Below are positions 39,629 to 50,820 of a stretch of DNA of 64,000 nt, in pieces. The DNA comes from Acanthacorydalis orientalis. Lineage: Eukaryota; Arthropoda; Insecta; Megaloptera; Corydalidae. The stretch's first letter is position 1. Each line of letters opens with the position of its first letter. The position numbers and the translations under genes were made by a program. The stretch covers positions 13,350,201 to 13,414,200 of the forward strand of contig CM068314.1 in NCBI GenBank assembly GCA_034766995.1, given 5' to 3'. The notes beneath the pieces are model-generated. The model worked only from the letters and a program-made list of their open reading frames with translations. It was not told the origin of the DNA and made no database searches.

Positions 39629-40835
39629 GTTGAACAAATTAATTTTATGTATTTAAATTACATCAATAATTACTCTGTTTTAAATTAAAATATTTTCTTT
39701 AGTTTTAAGATTTTGAAGTGTTAATCTTAACATTTAAAAACATTATATTTTGGCGAAGAAGCTGGCTATAACCACACAAAACAGTAGTGGATGTGATAAC
39801 GTCCGAAAAGCATTACATACTTTTCGTATTCCAGTTGAATGAAAATGCTGCTGAAGGTGAGGGAATGATTTGTTTAACTTTGAAGAGGTGTTATGACGTA
39901 TACAGCAGCCAAGACATTGTCTCAAAGGTTTTGGAGTGGTGATTTTGATCTTTTCCATTGACAATGTCCTGAATAGTCGAAAACTTTTGAAGACGAGGAG
40001 CTTGAGCAGCTGTTAAGTGAAAATCCCGTTCAGATCAAATAGAAACTCGCTCAACAACTCGAAGTTACACACAAACTAATTTTCTATCGTCTATATCGAC
40101 GGAGTAACGGTTAATCCGATGGATTCTATTTAAGCTCAACTCAGAAAACAAAGAAAGAAGATTCGATACGGCTTTGCCCTCGTTTACAAGTTTTAAAAGG
40201 AATGTTTTTTTTTGCATAAAATCATAATCGAGTATGAAAAATGGGTTTCGTACGGCAATCCTAAATGTCGAAAATCATGAATTACGCCCGGTATACCATC
40301 GATATCGATTTTGAAATCAAATATTCACTCCAAAAAAGTGTTATTGTGTATTTGGTGGGGTATTAAGAGTGTGATGTATTATGGTTTCTCGAACTTGATA
40401 AGATTGTAAAAGCATAGCGTTACCAACAACAGCTCATCCGTTTGAATGACGAATTAGAGAGAAAAAAAGCGTTCACTGGCAAGAGAAAAAAGCACGTCGC
40501 GAAAGAGACCAAAGACGTTATTTGTTCGTTGGGCTGGGAAATTCTCCCTCATACGGCGCATTCACCGGACCTATCCCCATCAGTTAATCGCCTGTTCCGG
40601 TAGCTCCGGTATCACTTGACTGATACCCATTTTAAAGTAATAGAAGAGATCCAAAAATACATTAATCTACTTTATGAACCCAATCACGCCATCTTTTTCT
40701 CGATAAGGGATTCTTCAGTTACGTAACAAATTGAACAATGTTATTCAAAAGATTGGTTTTGAGTATTGAAATGTATTCCATTTTTCTGTAATCATTCATT
40801 TTCTATTAAAAAGGTACTGCAATAATTTGTACACC
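39629..40835 (+). pseudogene. Mariner family B, near full-length (1.2 kb), broken transposase
   Basis: The left end is GTTGAACAAATTAATTTT at 39629 and the right end AATAATTTGTACACC ends at 40835, followed by TA. Scattered frames on the plus strand give transposase pieces in order: RFWSGDFDLF, then EDEELEQLLSENPVQ and KLAQQLEVTHKLIFYRLY (second HTH), KSNIHSKKVLLCIWWGIKS (core), RYQQQLIRLNDELERK, and EILPHTAHSPDLSPS (third Asp region). Many stops and frameshifts make it inactive. It is the same family as the copy at 33175, in the opposite orientation. Confidence 0.87.
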
Positions 40836-41324
40836 TATTTTATGGATATTTGTATCATTTATTAAAATGATATATTTACTTGAAAAAATAATTATGTGCA
40901 ATAACGGCATAAAAAATTATTATTAACTGATCCTCTTGCATAAGAGTAATGAATATGTTAATGGGGTAATGAATTAAATATGAAAAATGAATTAATTTTT
41001 TCATACATAAATTATTAATTTTTCAGTGATTTCACAATTTTTAAATGGGTGACAAATAAATAATATGTGGAAAAACTAGCAAAAAAGTTATGAAAATAAG
41101 AATCATAAAATTTATCAAATAATTATGAAAAATTGACAATTATTAACTAGTCAATTATATTTTCAATAATATGGAGAATATTTTTTGAAACACGAATTAT
41201 TTATATACGATCAAACTTCAAAGATTACTATTATTATATAATATAGATTGAGAACTATTACTAAATTCGTTTTAATAAATAATTTTTTCCACTCAGTTCA
41301 CAAACATTAAAAAAATTTAATCAA

Positions 41325-41600
41325 AGATACAACTGGATTCACTTTCAAAAATTCGTCTCTCAGCTTACAAAACAAAAATGTTCAACAATTGATTACTGAT
41401 ATTTTTTTATTAATGCTAAGCATATTTCGATGACATCATTCTCAGGAGTAATGTTTAAAAACAAATATTTATATTAGCTTCGTAAAATATTTTTTGTACC
41501 AGAAAACATGTCGATGGTACTACCATTCATAACCAACATTTCTGATCAAATAATTTTCATAGTTTACAGGACGAATGAAAACTTCATTTTTGTAAAACTA
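41325..41600. repeat. GATCA foldback repeat (family G)
   Basis: GGATTCACTTTCAAAAATTC is followed by AAAATGTTCAACAATTGATT and the core GATGACATCATTCTCAGGAG, then an inverted right arm (TTTCTGATCAAATAATTTTC). The order matches other family G copies. Confidence 0.5.
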
Positions 41601-41778
41601 GAATATTATTTTTTTTTATTTATAGAAATTCTACTGTTTTATATTCCTTACTTTTTGATTTTAATGCAATGTAAATAATTATTATAAACGTTATTTCATC
41701 TTTGTTTCTTATATATAAAAATATCGAGACGAAAACTAAAAATTGAGAAAAAACAATATCAAAAAACACCATAAATAT

Positions 41779-41852
41779 TTGGTCGGTAAAAATTTTTTTC
41801 AATTTATGACCTTCAAATTCATATACATTACCGCAATTATTTTTCTACCATC
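41779..41852. mobile_element. Family A mini-element: two 3' ends in inverted order
   Basis: The left half (GGTCGGTAAAAATTTTTTTC, then TATGACCTTCAAATTCATAT) matches the family A 3' end in minus orientation. It is followed directly by ACCGCAATTATTTTTCTACC, the same terminal repeat in plus orientation. The result is a roughly 74-bp element with ends only. Confidence 0.6.
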
Positions 41853-41924
41853 TAATATGTGAAAAATAAAGGAGTAAATTTGAAAGAATTGAAAACAATT
41901 TTATTCATCAGTGGACTGACACAA

Positions 41925-41926
<2 letters not shown>

Positions 41927-41984
<58 letters not shown>

Positions 41985-41989
41985 ATATA

Positions 41990-42020
<31 letters not shown>
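41927..42020. repeat. (TA)n microsatellite with interruptions
   Basis: Three TA blocks separated by ATACATATAAATA and ATACATA. Confidence 0.9.
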
Positions 42021-42699
42021 GAATTATTAATAAATTAATGATAACAAGTTATAAACATGAAATAAAATAAATTTAATATTTAAATTCAAATAAGCAATAA
42101 AAAGGTTAAGATATAATGAATGTTTCATTTGAATAGTTCGTAATTGCTTACCATTAAGCAAACGTAATGTTATTTCTAATCTTTGAAAATAAATATTTCT
42201 TAATTATTTAATTGCATGACAATATACTCTAAAATAAATATACTTAATTTTTGAATGTAATATTCTAGTTGACTTCTTGGAAAGATTGATATTATATGAT
42301 CGTTATTCAAATTATTAAAAATTAAAGTTATTTTTAATAACTCGTTTTTCATACGTATTTCTATATAAAATTTACTTTTTTGTCTCTATATTACTCTGCT
42401 AAAAGTTGTGATTTTTATCAATGAGAATGAAATATGTATATTGACTTTACAAAAAATAACTATTCACTTTGAAGATTTTAATTTTTGTTTCGAAAAGGAC
42501 TATTTGATGTATATAAATTTTTTAATACTAATTTTATGTTCATACAAAAGTTACCGTTTATTAGACTGATATTTATCAATTTTTAAAATGTTCGTCAAGA
42601 AATTTAAATAATAATATGACTTTTATAACATGTACATGGAAAAATTAATCATCGTTAAAATAATAAGTAAATATATAATTTAGTAGCTAAATATGTATC

Positions 42700-42701
<2 letters not shown>

Positions 42702-42748
<47 letters not shown>
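42702..42748. repeat. (TA)n microsatellite
   Basis: About 46 bp of AT repeat followed by GTATGTATGTG. Confidence 0.93.
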
Positions 42749-42758
<10 letters not shown>

Positions 42759-43336
42759 GTTAATATTTTAGTTAATATTTTAAATTATGATTATATCTAA
42801 AAATAGAATAAGTTAAAAGATTTTATGTCGTAAACACGCATTAAAAATTGTTGAATTTTCTTCGAAATTCATACATTTTCTATTTATATTGTTTTAAAAA
42901 CATATTATGCCGCTATTTTTAAGAATATTTAATTTTTTATGTATTTTTCTTAAATAAAATGGCACTTCTGAAAAACGAGTGAATGAAAAATATTAAGAAC
43001 ATTGAGAGCATGATATTAAAAATATCGAAATAAAAATTATATTCTGAAAAATTCATATGAAATTTAAAAAAAAATTAGCTCCTCGAATTCATATCGTATG
43101 AACGTATTTCAATGTTAAGAAGTTTTTCAATTCTTTAATTAAAAAATCTGGAATGAAAAATAATTCTGAATATTTTCTGATGTTGGATAAACGTTTAGTA
43201 TCGTTGTTATAGACGGTCTGAATATTTTTTCTGCGAAATGGAATTTTGTGATAAAATGTAAGATGTGTAAAAATCAATACCTCTCTACGAGAATAAAATA
43301 TGTAGTATAAATGATAGGCGATAAATTCGAACATAC

Positions 43337-44417
43337 CTTTAGCAGGATTGACATGGATCGCCGATCTGTAGAGGCTTTCCTCATCTTTCCAATCACGATT
43401 ACGTCGCACGGTACGCACACTAAACGCGACCAACACAAGCACAAGACACGCGGCAATGACACGATGATGCCGTCTATACGCGCACCAAACACGAGCAGCA
43501 CCGAGAGCAAAAAGAAGACAATACCCGACACTCGGTAGATATAACACACGCTCGGCGACAACGAATCCAACGTAAAAGAACAGATTGGTGGCCGGCAGGA
43601 ACGGTAAAGTAAGAAACGCCACAGCCAAGAGTATGGCAGCGGGGGCGCCGCTCTTCGTTTTGTCTTTTGTCGAATAAGAATATGTAGACTGCGATGGAAT
43701 TGAATTGGTGCCACCGTACGTCGACGTATTCAGAATTGATGCAGGTCGACAGACACACGCTGAATGTGATATGGGTAAGCTATTGTTATTGTTCGTTGTC
43801 CGACATTTCGGTGAATGGTGTTCGGAGACGCTGTGATGGCACACGGGACATGGACAAGGAGTCGAAGAGCTTGTAGGTATCATTCCGTGTCCGACAATGT
43901 GGGCTCTTTGTTCCAATATTAATGACGTCAGTGTTGTTGTTGCCGTCGTCGTCGTCGTTGTTGTTGTTGACGTCAATGTCATTCCATCAGTGAAACCGTA
44001 TTGTTGCAGTCTCCTCCTACACAACCGACTATTCTGCGCACGTCTCGTATAAGCGTTCGTGTCCTTTTTCGAATGATTCCTTGCGCGCCGCAATTTATTT
44101 ACAGAATATTTAATCGTTTTGAAAAGGATATAATAGAATACTAATGACACTAGGTTTCGGGAATCGAATATAGATGTGATTCTCGGTATTGCTTCCATCG
44201 ACCAATCGAAACTGAGCGTTACAGGACACAAAAGTAATCGAAAATTGAACGTCGGCAAATACGTGAACGTCAGAAATCGAGTTATAATTGATGGTTCCCG
44301 TGCCGTCGGATTGTCAGCTGTTGAAAATGTCGGAGTGTTTCCCGAAGCCATCTGCAGACGCAGTGTGAGAAGCGCGAGCAGTGCGACGAAAAGGACGCAA
44401 ATGCTGCGTACTTGTTT
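43337..44417 (-). CDS. TMTC2: TMTC2-like protein, internal exon (membrane segments, DUF1736, start of TPR region)
   Basis: This is an internal coding exon of about 360 codons on the minus strand. The acceptor (TTTATTTACAG) ends at 44418 and the donor (AAAG/GTATGT) follows 43337. The frame stays open upstream of the ATG at 44351, and the 22 codons between acceptor and ATG encode a hydrophobic segment, so that ATG is probably not the start. Numbering from it: DUF1736-type region at about 17-67 (LTRFL-like turn, then FDWSMEAIPRI), a membrane segment at about 67-80, a basic then Thr/Ser/Asn-rich linker at about 88-236 with a Cys/His cluster, a membrane segment with the family signature VGFVVAERVLYLPSVGYC at 261-278, another at about 297-312, then DWKDEESLYRSAIHVNPAK leading into the TPRs. 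TMTC proteins are ER membrane proteins that O-mannosylate cadherins through their lumenal TPR side. The match is closest to TMTC2 as I know it; TMTC1 is the alternative. The family is near certain, the paralogue less so. 5' exons are not seen. Confidence 0.93.
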
Positions 44418-44496
44418 CTGTAAATAAAAAATAAATACATTTCAGACAGAACAGAATTTCGCTTTTATTATATACATACATAAATATATAAATACA

Positions 44497-44530
44497 GTAA
44501 GTCCTCGGTTAACAGTGTTTCTTAATATAA
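44497..44530. mobile_element. Short DNA-transposon end-like fragment
   Basis: TACAGTAAGTCCTCGGTTAA has the style of Tigger/pogo-type terminal repeats (TA, then CAGT...CC..GGTTAAC). No second end was found nearby. It lies about 80 bp upstream of the large TMTC exon on that gene's strand. Confidence 0.35.
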
Positions 44531-45062
44531 CTCGACAGCTTCATTTTTATTAAGCAATGAAAGAATACTATTCTATTTCAGTACAATTTTTAAACTGACA
44601 CAAATAACTTCGATTAATAAAAGACATTACTATATTAATTGTTTATTTTACATCTAAATCTCTATTTATGTAATGTTTTAATAACCTTGTAGAGAACTGA
44701 TTGTTTTATAATTCTATTTCTAACACATCATTATCTTTACTATTCTCTCTCTCTCTCTCTGTGTGTGTCTCCACACACACACGCGCATATATATATATAT
44801 ATATATACTTGCATAAGTTTATACATGCATATCATAATTAATTCTATAAAATATTTTTGTAGTATAAATCAACCCTCCTACAGTGTAGCTAAGAGAATGA
44901 TAAAATTATGTGATGATTGCATATTTGTGGCGCTAACAAAGCATGTCATAATACAATAAAATGTTGACAATAATTATCACTGAGATTATATGTTGTAATT
45001 AATTATTCGCATTTCCGTATATACTAAATTACATGAAGTTTATATGACAGTTGTATTCTAAA

Positions 45063-45069
<7 letters not shown>

Positions 45070-45135
<66 letters not shown>
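45070..45135. repeat. (TA)n microsatellite
   Basis: About 66 bp of AT repeat. Confidence 0.93.
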
Positions 45136-45147
<12 letters not shown>

Positions 45148-45359
45148 TATATAAATACATATATGAATATATTAAAAAAAAACATGTTCTCGTATGAATA
45201 TCACTGTTTTCTGCTGGAAATCGATTGTAAGGTTTCTTTCCATTTCATGTGTATGGAATATGATATTTTTCATATCATGAATTTATAAATGTTTTATATT
45301 ATTGAATTTATAAACGGCTTCTTTGAAAAGTAGTCCATATCATTGTGTGTATGTATATG

Positions 45360-45406
<47 letters not shown>

Positions 45407-45596
45407 ATTATGACTTCAGTTTCATGTATTGTACTTTTTATTTATTTTTTTTGACAAAAGTCTGCTCACAATGTTTAATCAAATTGTTTAATGTGGTGTA
45501 TAGAGAGCAAAAAAATTACTTTTTGTTATTTGTTGACTTTGGTTATTTGTATTTTTTGTTAGTGTAAACCTAACACTCTTTCAAGTAGCTTTTATT

Positions 45597-45599
<3 letters not shown>

Positions 45600-45663
<64 letters not shown>
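45600..45663. repeat. (TA)n microsatellite left of the pogo-like element
   Basis: Two TA blocks joined by TAAATA, ending about 9 bp before the element. Confidence 0.93.
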
Positions 45664-45666
<3 letters not shown>

Positions 45667-45672
45667 CTTATA

Positions 45673-46491
45673 TCACGGCGTGTAAGGCAACCTGCGTATA
45701 AGACAAGGTCGATATTTTAAGATAAAATTTATACATTTATCATATATCGGTCGTATAAGTCGATCCTAAATTGAACATCTCTTTCACATTTTAATTATAC
45801 AATTTTATGACCAAAATCGAAATTAGTGGAATTACATTTTTTGATTTAAATCGAGGAATCGGCTTGTTTTGACATACTGTGTATTAAAACACAGTGCACG
45901 GGTTGTATCTAGAAAACTATGGTACTACCAGAATGGAACAATTAGATGTTGTCAGGCGAAAAAACAATTACAGGCAGTGGAGCTATGTGGGCACCATCGC
46001 TTGATCTACTATGTGATTTCGTGATCAAAGCGTAGGATAAGGTAAAAGTAGAGAGTGTAATCATCATTCAAAACGTGCGGGATCTCTAACGTCATAGATG
46101 GTACGGAAGATAATCTGTTATGGGACACTGATGATGATGAAAATGAAGCTGATTCAACAGATTTGGATCCAAACCCATACGAAGCGAATTTAAACAAGGA
46201 ACCTCACAATGTGCATCATGAAATTTTAGACTCTGGTGACGAATAAAACTGGGACCTATAAGCAAAATGTATTCTGTTTTTAAAATTTTTTATTTAAAAT
46301 GAATTATTTAATGAATTTATGTCATGAACGAAAGTTTAAGTTATTTTTTTTAAATAAATAATTCATTTTTATACGAGCAAAATACATTTTTCGTGTTTTT
46401 TTAAAGTTTCTGTTCTTTTTATTGGGCGTATAAGAGGACCGACTATTTTTTGGCATTTTTTTGGGTCTTAAGGATTGCCTTATACGCCGAG
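45673..46491 (+). mobile_element. Pogo-like DNA transposon remnant (819 bp) with inverted ends
   Basis: The left end (CACGGCGTGTAAGGCAAC) and right end (TTGCCTTATACGCCGAG) are inverted repeats flanked by TA. Subterminal motifs also recur inverted (GGTCGTATAAGTCGATCC on the left, GGGCGTATAAGAGGACCG on the right). The interior keeps only the C-terminal part of a pogo/Tigger-type transposase. The rest of the DDE domain is deleted, so it is non-autonomous. It lies between two (TA)n arrays. Confidence 0.72.
45975..46246 (+). pseudogene. C-terminal remnant of a pogo/Tigger-type transposase
   Basis: The frame reads MWAPSLDLLCDFVIKA, a stop, then DKVKVESVIIIQN. After a frameshift it reads NVIDGTEDNLLWDTDDDENE, continues acidic, and ends at TAA 46244-46246. 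In pogo-type transposases the DDE domain is followed by a helix ending ...SFKxCGISNxLDGTEDD and an acidic tail; the order and spacing here fit that pattern. One stop and one frameshift make it a pseudogene. It sits inside the inverted ends of the surrounding element. Confidence 0.6.
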
Positions 46492-46502
46492 TATAGAGTA
46501 TG

Positions 46503-46505
<3 letters not shown>

Positions 46506-46563
<58 letters not shown>
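46506..46563. repeat. (TA)n microsatellite right of the pogo-like element
   Basis: About 58 bp of AT repeat starting 15 bp after the element's end. Confidence 0.93.
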
Positions 46564-46568
<5 letters not shown>

Positions 46569-46654
46569 CATATATATGTAAGTATGTGAAATGCATAACC
46601 CTTTGGAGCTAGAGAGAGAGAAAGGATGTTAAAAATTTTTAACAAATATTTTTC

Positions 46655-46970
46655 GATTAATTGGACATTCTTTTATTGTAAAAAAAATAAAAATTGCAAA
46701 TTTGTCGGTTACAAGAAAAAATATGTTACTTCCGATTAGCCATTAGAAATTTCACATCTATTCGATATATCATGGAAAATCGATGATAATTTTCAGAGAA
46801 ATATAAATCTCCTGATTATAAACATATAATTGGAAGCGGAAAAATTGATTACAATTGAAAATTTGTAGAAATAACATCACTGTTGAGTGAAAAAATCAAG
46901 TGTGCACAAAACGGTTTCATATCGGTCACATCTTGTACCTCGACATAGTCTCGAAATTTTTTATACACTA
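46655..46970 (-). repeat. Unclassified dispersed repeat E, copy 2
   Basis: This is the inverted partner of 17277-17604. On the minus strand it runs from GTGTATAAAAAATTTCGAGA to AAAGAATGTCCAATTAATCG. Blocks such as GATGTGAAATTTCTAATGGC are almost identical between the two copies. Confidence 0.7.
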
Positions 46971-48183
46971 TCATTCAATGATGAACTATTAAAAAAATTG
47001 TTAAACCAAATTATCACTTTCACAATTTTTATTGGTTTACTCAGTTGTAGAAAAACGATATTGTTCTGATTTTGGGACGACCGTATTTTTTTTCTAATAA
47101 AAGATAGAATTGTGAATTTAGTCTCATTAGAAAGATATTAGTAATCTTTAAATAGATCATCCAAAAGATAGCGCTCTAAGACCATAGTTTCTTCAAAAAA
47201 TATCAATGGATTCTTAGATCCACACGCGACTTCAAAAGGTTAAAAGTATTTTTTATTTATTCTTTAAATTATTTATCTGATTTTTTAAATGATACAGTAT
47301 TAAAAATGATCAGTCTTTTTTACCATTTACTTAAAACAATAATAGGTTATTATATGCATACTGTAATAAAAAATAATAGACAGTGACACACACAGATATT
47401 ATATATATAAATGAAAATGAGAAAATACATCATTATAACAATGATAAGCAACCAATTCATAGTAACCTATAAATAACAAAATTATGGAATAAATATTGAA
47501 TAATTTGATTGTAGATAGAGATATACAAATTTTTCAATTCAATAATCAAGGACTGATGTTTGATCTGCCTAATTTTTTTGTATATTCATTACCTTTAAAT
47601 ATCTTTATATGAAAAATCTCCTCGGGTAGTATTCGATTTAAACAGTTAGATAAAAAACATTCGTAATAAAAACAAAATTAAAATACAAGCATTTACATGA
47701 AATAAAGTAATCTATTTTAATAGTTTATGAATTTTTGTATGATTTCGTTGACGTGTTTTCAACCAACAAACATTTTTTCGATATGTATAAATATGTGTAT
47801 ATATATATACATTTATAATAAAATGTAATTAGTATTTTTATTTGTATTTATTTTTAATGAGTTTTTTCCTACAATATCAATAATATACAATAAAGCACAA
47901 GCGTAAACATTCGTATTCTATTTAGATATATTTTATTTCATTCTAGATATATATTGAATGTATATTGTATTATTTACTTTATAAATATATTTTTAAATTG
48001 TTTATTGATGTTGAACCATTTCATTTATATATATATATATATATATATATATGCGTATGTGTGTTTGAGTGCATGTGTGTATATTCTGTGTGTATGTATG
48101 TGTGAGTGTGTTTATGTATGTGTATACTGATAACAAAATGAACAAAATCAACCAATATTCAAAACACGGTATATCATGTAACG

Positions 48184-48255
<72 letters not shown>

Positions 48256-48598
48256 ATGTGTGTGTATGTATATATAAAGTACAAAACGAGACAAGTAGAA
48301 GAACGGAGTGTATCTCGAACACATAAACATGTCGTATAAATCACACCTTTGCATAGCACTGATTTTACATCTTAAATATGATATATCGTGCTATAGGTAA
48401 CTTTTGGTTCCCTCACGTAACGTATACTACATTATTGTTTTTCCCTTTCTTCCCTCAAAAAAAAAAATGTGAAATATCAGCGAACGCGACATGGGAAATG
48501 GAGGATATTGAATAAAAACGTAAAGGTGTTGAATTCAGTTCAGCGTGTACCGGTACGTTTTTATGTTAAGTAAATATTTATTTTCTTGGTTTTTTTTA

Positions 48599-48632
<34 letters not shown>

Positions 48633-49404
48633 GTTTATTTTTTAGTTGTGTACGTACATTTGATATTTGTGTTTATTTACAAATATGGAGATTTGAGTAA
48701 TTTTATTTGATGGTAAATATTTTCAATGTATTTCTTTTGAAATATATATGAGAAAAAATGTAGCGCGTATATTAAAAATTGTATTACGAGAAATGAGATA
48801 AATACTTAAAAGTTTTGAAATGAGTTACAAATTCAAATCATTTAGTATCTAACAAATACATAGAAAAGGTTTCATCTTACACACTTCTCATTATTTGTGT
48901 CTACATTACAGTTTATCTCTAGAAATCACTGTATTTATTTTTTTCGTTTATTTTTCATTGATTTCACGGATAAATGTTTTATTTACTGTTTTTAAATCAA
49001 TAATTTATAAAAAACAACTGTATTATTTAAAATCTAATTAAGTATTTCAAAGGAAATACTTAATTATAATCCAATAATATTGATTTAATATTCTTATAAA
49101 AGTTGTTTTCTTTCTTAACAAGATTATGAATAGCTTCAGTTCAAAAATACCTCAGTTTTATTTTTTTATTGTTCTATATTTGTTAAGCTTTGTTTGTAAA
49201 TCTTATTGGATAAATGCGTCATATTATAAAATTGGAATAATATCTATTATCTATCTGTATATTAAAAAATGTTCCATCAAATTACAAAAAAAATGTACAA
49301 AAAATTTAAAAAAAAAATGTAGATGGTGTGATGACGTGTATTAAATTATTATTAACGATGACACCCGCAGTTACAAGAAAAATTATGGAATTTGTATTTA
49401 ATGA

Positions 49405-49405
<1 letters not shown>
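46971..49405. other. AT-rich intronic DNA with microsatellites, no gene seen
   Basis: It holds (TA)n or (TG)n at 48028, 48060-48120, 48186 and 48600. A GC-richer patch at 48370-48560 has no supported frame. Confidence 0.55.
48186..48276. repeat. Compound microsatellite (TA)n-(TG)n
   Basis: About 54 bp of TA repeat followed by TGTGTGTGTGTGTGTATGTG. Confidence 0.93.

Positions 49406-49446
<41 letters not shown>
49406..49446. repeat. (TA)n microsatellite
   Basis: About 41 bp of AT repeat directly before the GC-rich repeat end. Confidence 0.93.
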
Positions 49447-49448
<2 letters not shown>

Positions 49449-49600
49449 CGATATTCAGCGAATATATGCAATACGAGCGAAGCCAGTTTGATGAGCGAGC
49501 AAAGCTAGTTGGGGGTGCAAACGAAGCAAACAAGGGCGGAGCCCCCCGTCGTTCTGCGACCGTAGCGAGTAGGGAGTAGAATCACCTAGTTATACAAACA
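49447..49600. mobile_element. GC-rich repeat end, possibly Helitron-type
   Basis: Directly after (TA)n comes a GC-rich block with repeated GAGCGA and GCGAAGC-like words, then GGGCGGAGCCCCCC, a self-complementary run. It ends CACCTAGTTAT. Helitron 3' ends carry a GC hairpin followed by CTRR before a T, and CTAG-T fits that. No helicase coding sequence is present. Confidence 0.35.
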
Positions 49601-49784
49601 GTAATTTAAAAAATATTATAGGGAAAAAAATCAAAATTGAATTTTATTTTTTTCACATAATGAAATAATTTTTTACTTTCTATGATGATTATAGCTTATT
49701 TGAATGAAATTCTCAAATGGATATTAATTTACAAGTAAAATATTCTACTTGGTTCAATAAAGTTTTCTTATTGTAGCTAAACTG

Positions 49785-50010
49785 ACTTTCACTAATAAAT
49801 TTTTCACTCAACTCATACTACAATTTTATCTAATGAAAAATATGCAATAATTGATTATTAATTATTACTGATTATTATTTATTCACATTTGTATAAAGAT
49901 GTCATCATCTTCACAACGTTAACATCTAGAACAAATTTTTAATTATCATTTTTTCTACCAGATAGCATACTTAAGGTGTAGTTTTCTCAATAGTTCGAAA
50001 AAATTGTCAT
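49785..50010. repeat. GATCA foldback repeat (family G)
   Basis: CTGACTTTCACTAATAAATT, GCAATAATTGATTATTAATT and the core GATGTCATCATCTTCACAAC occur in the same order as in the copies at 41325 and 63595. Confidence 0.5.
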
Positions 50011-50639
50011 ATTTCAGCTTATGAATCTCAATGTTAACTAATTTTATTAGTTTAAATAAGAATTAACATGTTAAAATAAATAATTTCTAAATAAAAAAAT
50101 GTAAACTTTTAGAATATATCAAGAGAGTGAACGGAAAAAGTACATTTACTCTTGGTGAAATAGACAAATTTCAATGTATTAAAATGGTGGCCAACCGCCA
50201 TTTCAGTACTAGTGTGAAAACTATGATTGAAGACAATTGGATAATTTAATTTTAAAAGTTGTCAACTAATTAGCAACTACAATACAAGTTCTGTTCATTT
50301 GATGAACAATCTTGGAGCAAGTTTGATTGCACAAAAGTCATTGATTCAATACATAACATAATAAGCATTCTCTTCTATTTAAGAAATAAAACTTATATTT
50401 AAAATTTTAAGAATATAAGGATCTTAAGATTAAAGTAAATGTTTGTTTGGTCTAAGAAAACCTTCAATAATTATTTAAAATCCCAATTTAGCAATATATT
50501 TTAATGAAACTTGTTTTTCTTTATATTTACATATAAAAAGGAAATTATATTACTATATTTTTATGTTGTAAAAATGCAAATTTTTATAAAATTCAATTAA
50601 ATTACATTCATTTATTCTATTTTTTACCAGTATAATTGT

Positions 50640-50820
50640 TTTTCATGATTATTCTCTGCAAATCTTGAAGGTATATGAATTTACTTCTTCTACCAGCAGT
50701 TTACAATCTTCATCTTCTGATAGATTTTAAAATCTATCTAAAGATGATAAAAGTCTAAACCAGTCATTGAAGAAACGAATTCATATCTTTTTAGGAATCG
50801 ATTAGGAGAATCATTAATTG
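50640..50820. repeat. Foldback repeat (family F), nearly palindromic, about 180 bp
   Basis: The centre is GATAGATTTTAAAATCTATC (50720-50739). The arms pair outward: CTTCTTCTACCAGCAGTTTA with TAAACCAGTCATTGAAGAAA, and TATATGAATT with AATTCATATC. The outer motif TTTCATGATTATTCTC is shared with the copy at 56108. Confidence 0.65.

Noticed and set aside
43274..43758. Minus- and plus-strand frames overlapping the TMTC exon
   Set aside because: They are other-frame shadows of the true exon, which is fixed by family motifs and splice phase.
44176..44427. 83-codon plus-strand frame opposite the TMTC exon
   Set aside because: It is antisense to the DUF1736 part of the exon. No independent evidence.
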